Both the position numbers and the translations under genes were made by a program. A stretch of 64,000 bases of DNA from Blautia sp. An81 (GTDB lineage: Bacteria > Bacillota > Clostridia > Lachnospirales > Lachnospiraceae), in assembly GCF_002161285.1 (NCBI RefSeq), contig NZ_NFHH01000001.1, positions 1 to 64,000 of the forward strand, read 5' to 3'. The notes beneath the pieces were generated by a model that had not been told where the DNA came from, made no database searches, and saw only the letters and a program-made list of their open reading frames with translations. Of this stretch, positions 25,582-34,569 are shown in pieces (within the stretch, counting starts at the first letter, position 1; each line of letters starts with the position of its first letter).

Positions 25582-27270
25582 ATGGGATTTATGACAATAG
25601 ACGGCAGAAAAGTTGAATTTACAGACGAGAAAAATGTCCTTTCTGTCATTCGGAATGCCGGTATCAATCTGCCTACGCTTTGCTATCATTCAGAAGTGTC
25701 CACTTTCGGTGCCTGTCGCTTGTGTACTGTAGAGGATGACAGAGGAAGAACCTTTGCCTCCTGCTCTGAGGTGCCGAGAGACGGCATGGTGATCTATACC
25801 AACTCCGGCAAAATAAAAAAATACAGAAAACTGATCGTAGAGCTGCTTCTTTCCGCCCATTGCCGTGACTGTACTACCTGTGTAAAAAGCGGCGAATGTG
25901 TGCTTCAGGACCTGGCTCACAGAATGAATATCACCACAGTTCGATTCCAGAATACCAGAGAGATCCGTCCTCTGGACACCAGTTCTCCTGCATTAGTCCG
26001 TGATCCTAATAAATGTATTCTCTGCGGTGACTGTGTCCGTGCCTGCAGCGAAATTCAGGGATTGGGTGTTTTAGGCTTTGCTTTCCGAGGCACTGATGCC
26101 ATGGTTATGCCGGCCTTTAATAAGACTCTGGCTGAAACGGGCTGTGTAAGCTGCGGCCAGTGCAGGGTCTACTGTCCTACAGGCGCTATCAGCGTAAAGA
26201 CCCACATGGATGAAGTATGGGAGGCCATTGCCGACCCCGATACCCGGGTAGTTGCACAGGTAGCTCCTGCTGTCCGGGTAGCCGTAGGGGACGCTTTCGG
26301 ACTGGACAAGGGTCACAGTGTTATGGGCAAACTGGTAGCTGTACTCCATCGTATGGGATTTGACGAGGTATATGATACAGCCTTTGCCGCTGACCTGACC
26401 ATCATGGAAGAATCCAAAGAATTCCTGGAACGTCTGGGACAGGGCGACAAACTTCCTCTCTTTACCTCCTGCTGTCCGGCATGGGTAAAATTCCTCTGCG
26501 ACCAGTATCCGGAATATAAAGATAATCTTTCTACCTGCCGTTCTCCTCAGGGAATGTTCTCCGCAGTTATGAAAGAATATTACAGAGGCTATGAAAAAAA
26601 TCAGGGCAAAAAGACCTTTGTGGTTTCCATTATGCCCTGTACTGCAAAGAAGATGGAGATTCTCCGTCCCAACAACTTTACAAAAGGTGAGCAGGATACC
26701 GATGTGGTCATCACTACCACAGAAGTTATCCGCATGATCCGCAACTCCGGCATTGAGTTTGCTACCCTTGTGCCGGAAGCCTGTGACATGCCCTTTGGTT
26801 TCGGTTCCGGGGCTGGCGTGATCTTTGGCGTAACCGGTGGTGTTACGGAAGCTATGCTTCGCCGCTTTGCTGACAAACATGACAAGGCTACTATGGACTC
26901 TGTAGCAGAGGCCGGAGCCAGAGGCGATGAGGGAATCAAAGAATTCTCCGTTACCTACCAGGGAATTCCTCTTAATGTCTGCGTAGCCAGCGGTCTGGCT
27001 AATGCCCGGACAGTTATGGAAAATATCAAGAGTGGAAAAAAACATTATCATATCGTAGAGATCATGGCCTGCAGAAGAGGCTGTATCATGGGAGGAGGAC
27101 AGCCCCCAAGAGCTGGCAACCGCACTAAATCCGCCAGAAGAGACGGCTTGTATCAGGCAGATAATGTTACCAGCATCCGGAAAGCTGATGAAAATCCGCT
27201 GATTCTTTCCCTCTATGACGGTCTGTTAAAGGGCAAAGTGCATGAACTTCTTCATGTAGACAGCTATTAA
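25582..27270 (+). CDS. hydA: [FeFe] hydrogenase catalytic subunit HydA
   Basis: A 562-residue catalytic subunit. The N-terminus has a [2Fe-2S] ferredoxin domain (CYHSEVSTFGACRLC), a further cysteine/histidine region (CRDCTTCVKSGEC) and two [4Fe-4S] motifs (CILCGDCVRACSE, CVSCGQCRVYCPTG). The H-cluster domain contains TSCCPAW (about 295), MPCTAKKME (about 352) and MACRRGCIMGGGQP (about 496). The last differs from the common MACPGGC version at two positions next to the ligand cysteine but keeps all cluster cysteines. With HydB and HydC it makes or uses H2, balancing NADH and ferredoxin in fermentation. A bidirectional terminator follows. The maturation genes hydEFG are not in the window. Confidence 0.95.
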   Translation: MGFMTIDGRKVEFTDEKNVLSVIRNAGINLPTLCYHSEVSTFGACRLCTVEDDRGRTFASCSEVPRDGMVIYTNSGKIKKYRKLIVELLLSAHCRDCTTCVKSGECVLQDLAHRMNITTVRFQNTREIRPLDTSSPALVRDPNKCILCGDCVRACSEIQGLGVLGFAFRGTDAMVMPAFNKTLAETGCVSCGQCRVYCPTGAISVKTHMDEVWEAIADPDTRVVAQVAPAVRVAVGDAFGLDKGHSVMGKLVAVLHRMGFDEVYDTAFAADLTIMEESKEFLERLGQGDKLPLFTSCCPAWVKFLCDQYPEYKDNLSTCRSPQGMFSAVMKEYYRGYEKNQGKKTFVVSIMPCTAKKMEILRPNNFTKGEQDTDVVITTTEVIRMIRNSGIEFATLVPEACDMPFGFGSGAGVIFGVTGGVTEAMLRRFADKHDKATMDSVAEAGARGDEGIKEFSVTYQGIPLNVCVASGLANARTVMENIKSGKKHYHIVEIMACRRGCIMGGGQPPRAGNRTKSARRDGLYQADNVTSIRKADENPLILSLYDGLLKGKVHELLHVDSY

Positions 27271-27314
27271 ATCAAACGATAGGCAGCAGGTCTTTGAAAC
27301 TGTCTGTTATAATA

Positions 27315-27365
27315 AAAAGGAGCGGGACTCTGGTTTTGACACAATCCAGAATCTCCGCTCCTTTT
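27315..27365. terminator. bidirectional terminator between hydA and the DUF1015 gene
   Basis: AAAAGGAGCGG and CCGCTCCTTTT pair perfectly, with an inner CTGG/CCAG stem. Both strands leave the stem through a T-run. It serves the convergent hydCBA and serC-serA-DUF1015 operons. Confidence 0.88.
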
Positions 27366-27370
27366 CTTCG

Positions 27371-28606
27371 TTATATCCTGTGGATAAACAGGCCGCTTCT
27401 CAGCTTCGGCTCAAACCAGGTAGACTTTGGAGGCATGAGCTTACCCTCATCTGCCACTTTCACCAGTTCTTCCATACTGGTGGGATAAAGGGTAAAGGCA
27501 GCTCCATCTGTCTGGTCTGCCTCCTGCTCCAGTTCCTGGAGGCCTTGGACCCCGCCTTCAAACTGAATTCTGGGGTCTTCCTTGGGATTATGTATTCCCA
27601 GGACCGGTTCCAGGAGATAATCCTGAAGAATCGATACATCCAGGCTTTTTACAGAATCAGAAGAACGATATTCTTCCTTTATTTTCAGATTATACCAGGA
27701 TTTTCCCACATAAAGACCAAAAGTACCTTTTTTCTCAGGCTTCACCGGTGAGTCTCCGTTTTCCTTTACGAAAAAGTATTTTTCCACCTCACTTAAAAAC
27801 TCTTCTCTGGTTTTTCCTGCCAAATCTTTCACCACGCGGTTATACTCAATAATACGCAGCTCATCCCAGGGAAAAAGTACACTCATGAAATAGTTAAAAG
27901 GCTCTTTTCCTGTATACATTGGATTCTTTTCTCGCTGTTTCTGGGCAATCTTTACTGCTGCCGCCGCTCTGTGATGACCGTCAGCAATGTAGATACTGTC
28001 CATTTTTCCAAAAAGCTTCTGGATTTTTTCTATCACATTTCCCTGATATATGACCCAGACTTTATGGCGCACTCCATCCTCTGCCAGGAAATTATAAGAA
28101 GGGTAGCTCCGTTTCCGTATATCCAGAAGTCTTCGAAGTTCCGGGTCAGGACGATGAGCCAGATAAATAGGCCCTGTCTGGGACTGACATCCCTGGATAT
28201 GACGGATTCGGTCCAACTCCTTTTCCGGACGGGTATTTTCGTGGCATTTGATCACATGGTTCAAATAGTCATCTACAGACACACAGGCAGCCACCCCTGT
28301 CTGAACATGTTTTCCGTCATCAAGTTCATAGATATAGTAGCATTCTTCCATGTCCTGGCATAAGTCTCCTTTATCCAGGAGCTCCCAGAGATTATCTCCG
28401 GCTTTTTTGTAGACTTCCGGACTGTACATGTCTGTCTCATCAGGAAATTCCGTTTCCGGACGGTCAACCCGCAAAAAGGACAGGGGATGTTTTTTAATCT
28501 CTTCTCTGGCTTCCTCTTTGGTCACCACATCATAGGGAAGGGCCGCGATTTCTGCCGCTTTCACTGCCTGAGGCCGAATTGCGGAAAATGGTTTTACTAC
28601 TGCCAT
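27371..28606 (-). CDS. DUF1015 family protein, serine-operon associated
   Basis: A 411-residue cytoplasmic protein of the DUF1015 family (KPFSAIRPQ at the start, then ALPYDVVTKEEAREE). Its most striking block is SIYIADGHHRAAAAVKIA (about 205-222), a DGHHR motif like that of ParB/SerK-type phosphotransfer proteins. It lies downstream of serC and serA on the same strand, with a small reading frame between, and the window has no serB. The biochemical function is not established; a part in serine or phosphoserine metabolism is inferred from context and the DGHHR motif. The start follows AGGAGG. Confidence 0.85.
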   Translation of the reverse strand: MAVVKPFSAIRPQAVKAAEIAALPYDVVTKEEAREEIKKHPLSFLRVDRPETEFPDETDMYSPEVYKKAGDNLWELLDKGDLCQDMEECYYIYELDDGKHVQTGVAACVSVDDYLNHVIKCHENTRPEKELDRIRHIQGCQSQTGPIYLAHRPDPELRRLLDIRKRSYPSYNFLAEDGVRHKVWVIYQGNVIEKIQKLFGKMDSIYIADGHHRAAAAVKIAQKQREKNPMYTGKEPFNYFMSVLFPWDELRIIEYNRVVKDLAGKTREEFLSEVEKYFFVKENGDSPVKPEKKGTFGLYVGKSWYNLKIKEEYRSSDSVKSLDVSILQDYLLEPVLGIHNPKEDPRIQFEGGVQGLQELEQEADQTDGAAFTLYPTSMEELVKVADEGKLMPPKSTWFEPKLRSGLFIHRI

Positions 28607-28615
28607 AAAAACCTC

Positions 28616-28756
28616 CTAATCCTTGTGAATTTTCAATTTTTCAAGGAATTTTATCGTTTTGCCGATTCTTTTACGGTTCCTCCTTATAGAACCAAACAGT
28701 GTTTTTGCTTTCTTCATCTGTTTCAGCTTTCTTTGAAAAGATGTTTTCGTTTTCAT
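28616..28756 (-). CDS. small, very basic open reading frame between serA and DUF1015
   Basis: A 46-codon frame beginning MKTKTSFQRKLKQMKKAK and ending in KLKIHKD. About a third of residues are lysine or arginine, with no membrane segment and no cysteine. It starts 12 bases after the serA stop and ends just before the AGGAGG of the DUF1015 gene, so it fills the gap exactly. The upstream ribosome site is weak (ACGGGG). I recognise no family. It may be a real microprotein or an accidental frame. Confidence 0.4.
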   Translation of the reverse strand: MKTKTSFQRKLKQMKKAKTLFGSIRRNRKRIGKTIKFLEKLKIHKD

Positions 28757-28768
28757 TACTACCCCGTT

Positions 28769-29938
28769 TTATTTTACAATACGAACTCTGTATACGCCTT
28801 TAATGTTCTTTAAGGCTTTTGCCACCTCTTTGGAAATAGGGGAGGATACGTCGATCATTGTATAAGCGTAGTCTCCCTTACTCTTATTAGTCATATTTGA
28901 AATATTCACTCCGGCATCTCCCAAAGCTTTTGCAAACTGGCTGATCATATTTGGGATATTTTTGTGATTGATCGTCACACGCCCCACATCTACACAGGCT
29001 CCTGCATCGCAGTTGGGATAGTTTACGGAATTTTTAATATTACCGTTTTCCAGATAATCCATAAGTTCCTGGACCGCCATTACAGCACAGTTGTCCTCAG
29101 ACTCTTCTGTAGACGCTCCAAGATGAGGGGTCACCAGGGTGTTCGGTGTGCTGGCCACCAGAGGGTTGGCAAAGTCTGTCACATATTTCTTTACTTTTCC
29201 TTCCCGGAGGGCTTCTGCAAGAGCCTCCTCATCTACCAGCAGATCTCTGGCAAAATTCAGAAGAACAACACCTTCCTTCATCTGGGCAATTTCGTCTCTT
29301 CCGATCATATTTCTGGTGCTGTCCATAAGAGGCACATGTATGGTTATATAGTCACAATCCCGATAAATCATATTCACATCATTGATATGATGAATACTCC
29401 TGGACAGACTCCAGGCTGCATCTACAGAAATAAAGGGGTCATAGCCGTAAACTTCCATCCCCAGGTGTACTGCTGCGTTGGCTACTCTCACGCCGATGGC
29501 TCCCAGGCCGATGATTCCCAGCTTTTTCCCGCTGATCTCACAGCCGGCAAATTTTTTCTTCTGCTTCTCCGCCTTCTTGGCAATATCATCAGAAGCCTCC
29601 TGCTGTTCCAACCATTCAATACCGCCTACAATATCTCTGGACGCTAAAAGCATACCTGCAATGACCATTTCCTTTACGCCATTGGCGTTTGCACCGGGAG
29701 TATTAAAAACAACCACACCTTTTTTTGCCATATCCTCCAGAGGAATATTGTTTACGCCTGCCCCGGCTCTGGCTACAGCTACGGTCTTGTCAGAAAGTTC
29801 CAGGCTGTGCATATCCGCACTTCTTACCAATATGGCATCTGCCTGGGTAAGTTCCTCTGTATTCTCATATTTTCCCGGAAATTTCTCCAGGCCCACCGGT
29901 GAGATGGGATTTAAGCAATGATACTGAAACATGATCAT
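28769..29938 (-). CDS. serA: D-3-phosphoglycerate dehydrogenase
   Basis: A 389-residue NAD-dependent D-2-hydroxyacid dehydrogenase. The nucleotide-binding fold shows GIIGLGAIGVRVANAA (about 141-156), the catalytic arginine lies in LNFARDLLVDEEAL and the histidine in VTPHLGASTEESE. A C-terminal ACT-like domain (about 315-389, ISNMTNKSKGDYAYTMIDV) probably senses serine. It performs the first step of serine synthesis, 3-phosphoglycerate to 3-phosphohydroxypyruvate. Its ATG overlaps the serC stop (ATGA), so the two are coupled. The size matches the short clostridial form. Confidence 0.93.
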   Translation of the reverse strand: MIMFQYHCLNPISPVGLEKFPGKYENTEELTQADAILVRSADMHSLELSDKTVAVARAGAGVNNIPLEDMAKKGVVVFNTPGANANGVKEMVIAGMLLASRDIVGGIEWLEQQEASDDIAKKAEKQKKKFAGCEISGKKLGIIGLGAIGVRVANAAVHLGMEVYGYDPFISVDAAWSLSRSIHHINDVNMIYRDCDYITIHVPLMDSTRNMIGRDEIAQMKEGVVLLNFARDLLVDEEALAEALREGKVKKYVTDFANPLVASTPNTLVTPHLGASTEESEDNCAVMAVQELMDYLENGNIKNSVNYPNCDAGACVDVGRVTINHKNIPNMISQFAKALGDAGVNISNMTNKSKGDYAYTMIDVSSPISKEVAKALKNIKGVYRVRIVK

Positions 29939-31017
29939 CCATTCTCCTTTTCAAAGTTCTTCATAAAGTTCACAAGGGATTCCACCCCTTCTACCGGCAT
30001 AGCATTGTAAATGCTGGCTCTCATGCCGCCTACAGTCCGGTGTCCCTTCAGATTTTCAAATCCTGCTTCCTGGGCTTCTTTTACAAATTTGGCGTCCAGT
30101 TCCTTATTTCCTGTGATAAACGGTACGTTCATAAGGGATCGGTCTTCCGGCACCACTGTACCTTTAAACAGGCTGCTGGAATCCAGGAAATCATAGAGGA
30201 TTTTCGCTTTTCTCTCATTGCGCTCTTTCATTGCAGAAAGGCCGCCCATTTTCTTCAGCCATTTAAATACCTTGCCGCACATATAGATACAGTAGCAGTT
30301 TGGCGTATTGTACATTGAGCCTGCGTCAGCATGGGTTTTAAAAGTCAGCATAGTAGGCGTTCCCGGCAGAACATCCTCGGTGATCAGGTCTTCCCGGATA
30401 ATGGAGATTACCATGCCTGCAGGGCCGATATTTTTCTGTACTCCGCCATACAGAATGCCGTATTTGCTCACCTCTACCGGTTCGGAGAGGAAACAGGAAG
30501 ATACGTCTGCTACCAGGGTTTTTCCTTTTGTATTTGGAAGCTTTTTGAACTTTGTTCCATAGATAGTATTGTTCTCACAGATATATACGTAATCCGCATC
30601 AGGACTGATGGGAAGGTCAGAACAGTCCGGTATATAAGAATATGTTTTATCTTCGGAAGATGCGATTTTATTTGCCTTTCCGTATTTCTGGGCTTCCTGC
30701 CATGCCTTTTTTGCCCACTGGCCTGTAACGATATAATCTGCCACCCGATTCTTCATAAGGTTCATGGGAATCATGGCGAACTGCTGGCTGGCTCCTCCCT
30801 GAAGAAACAGTACCTTATAATTTTCCGGAATTTCTAGCAGGTCTCTTAAGTCAGACTCAGCTTCCTGGATAATGTTTTCAAACATTTTGGAGCGGTGGCT
30901 CATCTCCATAACGGACATTCCGCATCCCCTGTAATCCAGCATCTCCTCTGCTGCTTCTTTTAAAACTTCCTCCGGCAGTACCGCCGGACCTGCTGAAAAG
31001 TTATAAACTCTGCTCAC
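29935..31017 (-). CDS. serC: phosphoserine aminotransferase
   Basis: A 360-residue pyridoxal-phosphate enzyme of class V. Recognisable blocks are YNFSAGPAVLPEEVL at the start, LFLQGGASQQFAMIPMNL (about 69-86), and the lysine region GGVQKNIGPAGM (about 190-201) with the Schiff-base lysine. It transaminates 3-phosphohydroxypyruvate with glutamate. It starts with GTG at 31017 after AGGAGG. The transcript begins at a consensus promoter (31114-31142), so a leader of about 90 bases with a strong hairpin precedes the gene. Confidence 0.94.
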   Translation of the reverse strand: MSRVYNFSAGPAVLPEEVLKEAAEEMLDYRGCGMSVMEMSHRSKMFENIIQEAESDLRDLLEIPENYKVLFLQGGASQQFAMIPMNLMKNRVADYIVTGQWAKKAWQEAQKYGKANKIASSEDKTYSYIPDCSDLPISPDADYVYICENNTIYGTKFKKLPNTKGKTLVADVSSCFLSEPVEVSKYGILYGGVQKNIGPAGMVISIIREDLITEDVLPGTPTMLTFKTHADAGSMYNTPNCYCIYMCGKVFKWLKKMGGLSAMKERNERKAKILYDFLDSSSLFKGTVVPEDRSLMNVPFITGNKELDAKFVKEAQEAGFENLKGHRTVGGMRASIYNAMPVEGVESLVNFMKNFEKENG

Positions 31018-31051
31018 GACTCTTTCCTCCTCTTAGCTTTATTATAAAAGA

Positions 31052-31096
31052 ATGAGGTGCCGCAGTCTCTCATGACTTGCTGCTGCGTCACCTCAT
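31052..31096 (-). promoter_or_regulatory. leader hairpin of serC-serA (possible attenuator)
   Basis: ATGAGGTG and CACCTCAT close a stem that continues with GCAG/CTGC pairs, followed by TTCTTTTATAA and, about 12 bases later, the serC ribosome site. Because the promoter lies upstream, serC transcription has to pass this hairpin. It could also act as the weak terminator of ilvB. Confidence 0.6.
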
Positions 31097-31113
31097 ATCT
31101 ACGTACTGTACTT

Positions 31114-31142
31114 ATTCTAATCCTTTGATATATTTTTGTCAA
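31114..31142 (-). promoter_or_regulatory. sigma-A promoter of serC-serA
   Basis: TTGACA, a 17-base spacer and TAGAAT on the minus strand lie about 30-60 bases after the ilvB stop. Confidence 0.72.
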
Positions 31143-31171
31143 TAAAAACATTTGTCTTTTTCAGGAAGACA

Positions 31172-32854
31172 TTAGTTATCCGTTTTCAGATCCTCTGCAT
31201 CAAAGGCGTCTTCAATGTTGGCTCCCGGTGACACCATAGGGAATACCTTATCATCACTGTCAATCACGCAGTCGATCAGAACTGTGGTGTTTAAATCAAT
31301 AGCTTTGCGGATAGCGCCTGGAAGATCTTCCTTCTTTGTGACCCTTATACCTACAGCTCCCATGGCTTCTGCCAGCTTCACATAGTCTACTTTATCCTGA
31401 AGTATGGTATTGGAATACCGTTTTTCATAATAAAGAGTCTGCCACTGACGCACCATGCCCAGGACCTGATTATTGATGATCACCTCCACCAGAGCCATAT
31501 TGTTTCTGGTGGCTGTTGCCAGTTCATTCATATTCATACGGAAACATCCGTCTCCTGCCACATTAATGACTACCTTATCCGGATTTGCCATCTTGGCTCC
31601 AATAGCTGCTCCCAGGCCATATCCCATAGTGCCTAAGCCACCGGATGAAAGAAAAGTCCTTGGATTCTTAAATTTATAATACTGGGCCGCCCACATCTGG
31701 TTCTGCCCTACCTCTGTAGTGATAATGGCATCTCCCTTGGTCTGCCTGTACAGCTCTTCGATGACTGCCGGACCTGTAAGGCCCTGAGGATTATAAGTAA
31801 GAGGATATTTTGCCTTCAGGCCTTCGATTTCTTCTATCCATTCCTCATGTTTTGCCGGCTGTACCATAGGCAGAAGCTGTCTCAGCACTTCCCTGGCGTC
31901 TCCAATAATACGGCAGTCCACTAAAACATTTTTATTAATCTCTGCTCCATCCACATCAATATGGATGATCTTGGCATTCTTTGCAAAATTTTTGGCATTT
32001 CCAATTACACGGTCAGAAAATCGCACGCCTACAGCTACCAGAAGATCACATCTTGTAACGCCCAGATTGGAGGTTTTGGTTCCGTGCATCCCCAGCATAC
32101 CTGTGTAGTAGGGGTCCTCTCCTGAGAAAACACCTTTCCCCATAAGGGAATCTGTCACTGGTGACTGTATCTTATAAGCCAGTTCCCGGACTTCTTCCCA
32201 GGCATTGGAAGCTACTGCCCCTCCGCCTACAAAAATATATGGCTTTTTCGCTTTATTGATCATATCTGCTGCTGTCTGAAGATCTTCCTGTGTGATTTCC
32301 TCTACAGATGGCTTCACTTCCTTTGGAACAGCAGGGATAAACTCTGTTTTATTCGCAGTCACGTCCTTGGTAATATCTACCAGAACAGGGCCTGGCCTGC
32401 CTGTTTTTGCGATTCTGAAAGCTCTTCTGAGTGTCTTAGCCAGAGCTGCCACATCTTTTACAATAAAGCTGTGTTTTGTAATGGGCATGACCACTCCTGC
32501 AATATCTACCTCCTGAAAGCTGTCTTTTCCCAACAGGGGGAGACCAACATTACAGGTAATAGCCACCAGCGGGATAGAATCCATATGGGCTGTAGCGATT
32601 CCAGTAACCAGATTAGTAGCTCCCGGACCACTGGTAGCCATGCACACGCCTACCTTTCCTGTAGAACGGGCATAGCCGTCTGCCGCATGGGCGGCTCCCT
32701 GCTCATGGGATGTCAGGACATGATGGATTTCATCCTGATGTTTGTATAATTCATCATATATATTCAGAATGGTACCTCCCGGGTAACCAAAGACCGTATC
32801 CACCCCCTGTTCTTTCAGACATTCAATAACAATTTCCGCTCCTGTAAGCTGCAT
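31172..32854 (-). CDS. ilvB: acetolactate synthase large subunit
   Basis: A 560-residue thiamine-diphosphate enzyme. FGYPGGTILNIYDEL (about 22-36) and the catalytic glutamate in LTSHEQGAAHAADGYAR begin the PYR domain; the cofactor motif in the C-terminal domain is VAGDGCFRMN, continuing to IINNQVLGMVRQW. The anabolic forms condense pyruvate for valine/leucine and pyruvate with 2-ketobutyrate for isoleucine, using FAD. It follows ilvD by 20 bases and ends the leuB-ilvD-ilvB unit. No regulatory subunit gene (ilvN/ilvH) is next to it. Confidence 0.94.
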   Translation of the reverse strand: MQLTGAEIVIECLKEQGVDTVFGYPGGTILNIYDELYKHQDEIHHVLTSHEQGAAHAADGYARSTGKVGVCMATSGPGATNLVTGIATAHMDSIPLVAITCNVGLPLLGKDSFQEVDIAGVVMPITKHSFIVKDVAALAKTLRRAFRIAKTGRPGPVLVDITKDVTANKTEFIPAVPKEVKPSVEEITQEDLQTAADMINKAKKPYIFVGGGAVASNAWEEVRELAYKIQSPVTDSLMGKGVFSGEDPYYTGMLGMHGTKTSNLGVTRCDLLVAVGVRFSDRVIGNAKNFAKNAKIIHIDVDGAEINKNVLVDCRIIGDAREVLRQLLPMVQPAKHEEWIEEIEGLKAKYPLTYNPQGLTGPAVIEELYRQTKGDAIITTEVGQNQMWAAQYYKFKNPRTFLSSGGLGTMGYGLGAAIGAKMANPDKVVINVAGDGCFRMNMNELATATRNNMALVEVIINNQVLGMVRQWQTLYYEKRYSNTILQDKVDYVKLAEAMGAVGIRVTKKEDLPGAIRKAIDLNTTVLIDCVIDSDDKVFPMVSPGANIEDAFDAEDLKTDN

Positions 32855-32874
32855 AGAAATCTCCTCCCCTTTTT

Positions 32875-34545
32875 CTATCTTTTTGGTACCTCCAGTACAG
32901 CTCCTCTGTTTCCGCTGGTCACCATAGCTGCGTATCTTGCCAGATAGCCGGTGGTCACCTTCGGCTCTCTAGGCTGCCATTTTTCTTTTCTCTTAGCCAG
33001 TTCTTCTTCTGAAACTGCCAGTTCCAGTTTATTTTCCGGAATATTGATCCGGATCAGATCTCCTTCTTCTACCAGAGCAATGGGGCCGCCCACTGCTGCT
33101 TCCGGAGAAATATGTCCGATAGAAGCTCCTCTGGAAGCTCCTGAAAACCTTCCGTCTGTGATGAGAGCAACGGAAGAGCCCAATCCCATTCCCGCTATCG
33201 CTGAGGTTGGATTCAGCATTTCTCTCATGCCAGGGCCGCCTTTTGGTCCTTCATAGCGGATGACTACCACATCTCCAGGCACGATTTTGCCGCCTTTTAT
33301 AGCGGCAATGGCGTCTTCCTCACAGTCAAAGACTCTGGCAGGACCTTCATGTACCATCATTTCCTCACATACAGCACTTTTCTTTACTACTCCTCCGTCA
33401 GGAGCCAGATTTCCTGTAAGCACAGCCAGTCCTCCGGTCTGTGTATAAGGATTGTCAACCGGGCGGATAACCTCTGGATTTCTGTTCACACATCCTTCAA
33501 TATTTTCTCCTACGGTCTTTCCTGTTACTGTGATGCAGTCCAGGTTCAGCAGGTCTTTTTTTGCCAGCTCGTTCATTACTGCATAAACTCCTCCAGCCTC
33601 GTTAAGGTCCTCAATATAAGTGGGGCCTGCTGGGGCTAAGTGACAGAGATTGGGGGTCTTCTCACTGATTTGGTTAGCAAAAGTAATATCAAAATCCCAG
33701 CCGATTTCATGGGCGATAGCCGGCAGATGGAGCATACTGTTTGTAGAGCATCCCAGGGCCATATCTACCGTGAGGGCATTTAAAATAGCCTCCTTTGTCA
33801 TAATATCTCTGGGACGGATATTCCTTCTGTACATTTCCATAACCTGCATACCAGCATGTTTTGCCAGTTTAATACGCTCAGAATATACAGCAGGAATGGT
33901 TCCATTTCCTTTCAGTCCCATTCCCAGGACCTCAGTCAGACAGTTCATACTGTTGGCGGTGTACATTCCGGAACAGGAACCACAGGTAGGACATACTTTG
34001 TTTTCAAATTCTTCCACTTCCTCTTCTGTCATAGTCCCTGCACTGTAAGAACCTACTGCCTCAAACATGGAGGAAAGACTTCTCTTCTGTCCATGAACTC
34101 TTCCTGCCAGCATGGGGCCGCCGCTTACAAATACTGTTGGAACATTAATCCTGGCTGCTGCCATCAGCAGTCCGGGTACATTCTTATCACAGTTAGGCAC
34201 CATGACCAAAGCGTCAAACTGATGGGCCATAGCCATAGCTTCTGTGGAATCTGCGATCAGGTCTCTGGTAACCAGAGAATATTTCATGCCGATATGGCCC
34301 ATGGCAATACCATCGCACACAGCAATAGCCGGGAACACTATCGGAGTTCCTCCTGCCATAGCCACTCCCAGCTTCACGGCTTCTACGATTTTATCCAGGT
34401 TCATATGTCCCGGTACAATCTCATTATATGAGCTGACAATTCCCACCAGAGGCTTGGATAATTCCTCTTTTGTCAGTCCCAGTGCATTAAATAAAGAGCG
34501 GTGGGGTGCCTGCTGCATCCCTGTTTTTACGGCGTCACTTCTCAT
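32875..34545 (-). CDS. ilvD: dihydroxy-acid dehydratase
   Basis: A 556-residue iron-sulfur dehydratase of the biosynthetic type. The cysteines are in [15 protein letters not shown] (about 77), [14 protein letters not shown] (about 120) and [20 protein letters not shown] (about 188), and the C-terminal signature is [20 protein letters not shown]. It converts 2,3-dihydroxy-isovalerate and -methylvalerate to keto acids for valine and isoleucine. Its position between leuB and ilvB fixes the role, in contrast to the two sugar-acid paralogs at 3614-7983. Confidence 0.95.
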   Translation of the reverse strand: MRSDAVKTGMQQAPHRSLFNALGLTKEELSKPLVGIVSSYNEIVPGHMNLDKIVEAVKLGVAMAGGTPIVFPAIAVCDGIAMGHIGMKYSLVTRDLIADSTEAMAMAHQFDALVMVPNCDKNVPGLLMAAARINVPTVFVSGGPMLAGRVHGQKRSLSSMFEAVGSYSAGTMTEEEVEEFENKVCPTCGSCSGMYTANSMNCLTEVLGMGLKGNGTIPAVYSERIKLAKHAGMQVMEMYRRNIRPRDIMTKEAILNALTVDMALGCSTNSMLHLPAIAHEIGWDFDITFANQISEKTPNLCHLAPAGPTYIEDLNEAGGVYAVMNELAKKDLLNLDCITVTGKTVGENIEGCVNRNPEVIRPVDNPYTQTGGLAVLTGNLAPDGGVVKKSAVCEEMMVHEGPARVFDCEEDAIAAIKGGKIVPGDVVVIRYEGPKGGPGMREMLNPTSAIAGMGLGSSVALITDGRFSGASRGASIGHISPEAAVGGPIALVEEGDLIRINIPENKLELAVSEEELAKRKEKWQPREPKVTTGYLARYAAMVTSGNRGAVLEVPKR

Positions 34546-34569
34546 AATCTCTTTTCCTTTCTATGTATA

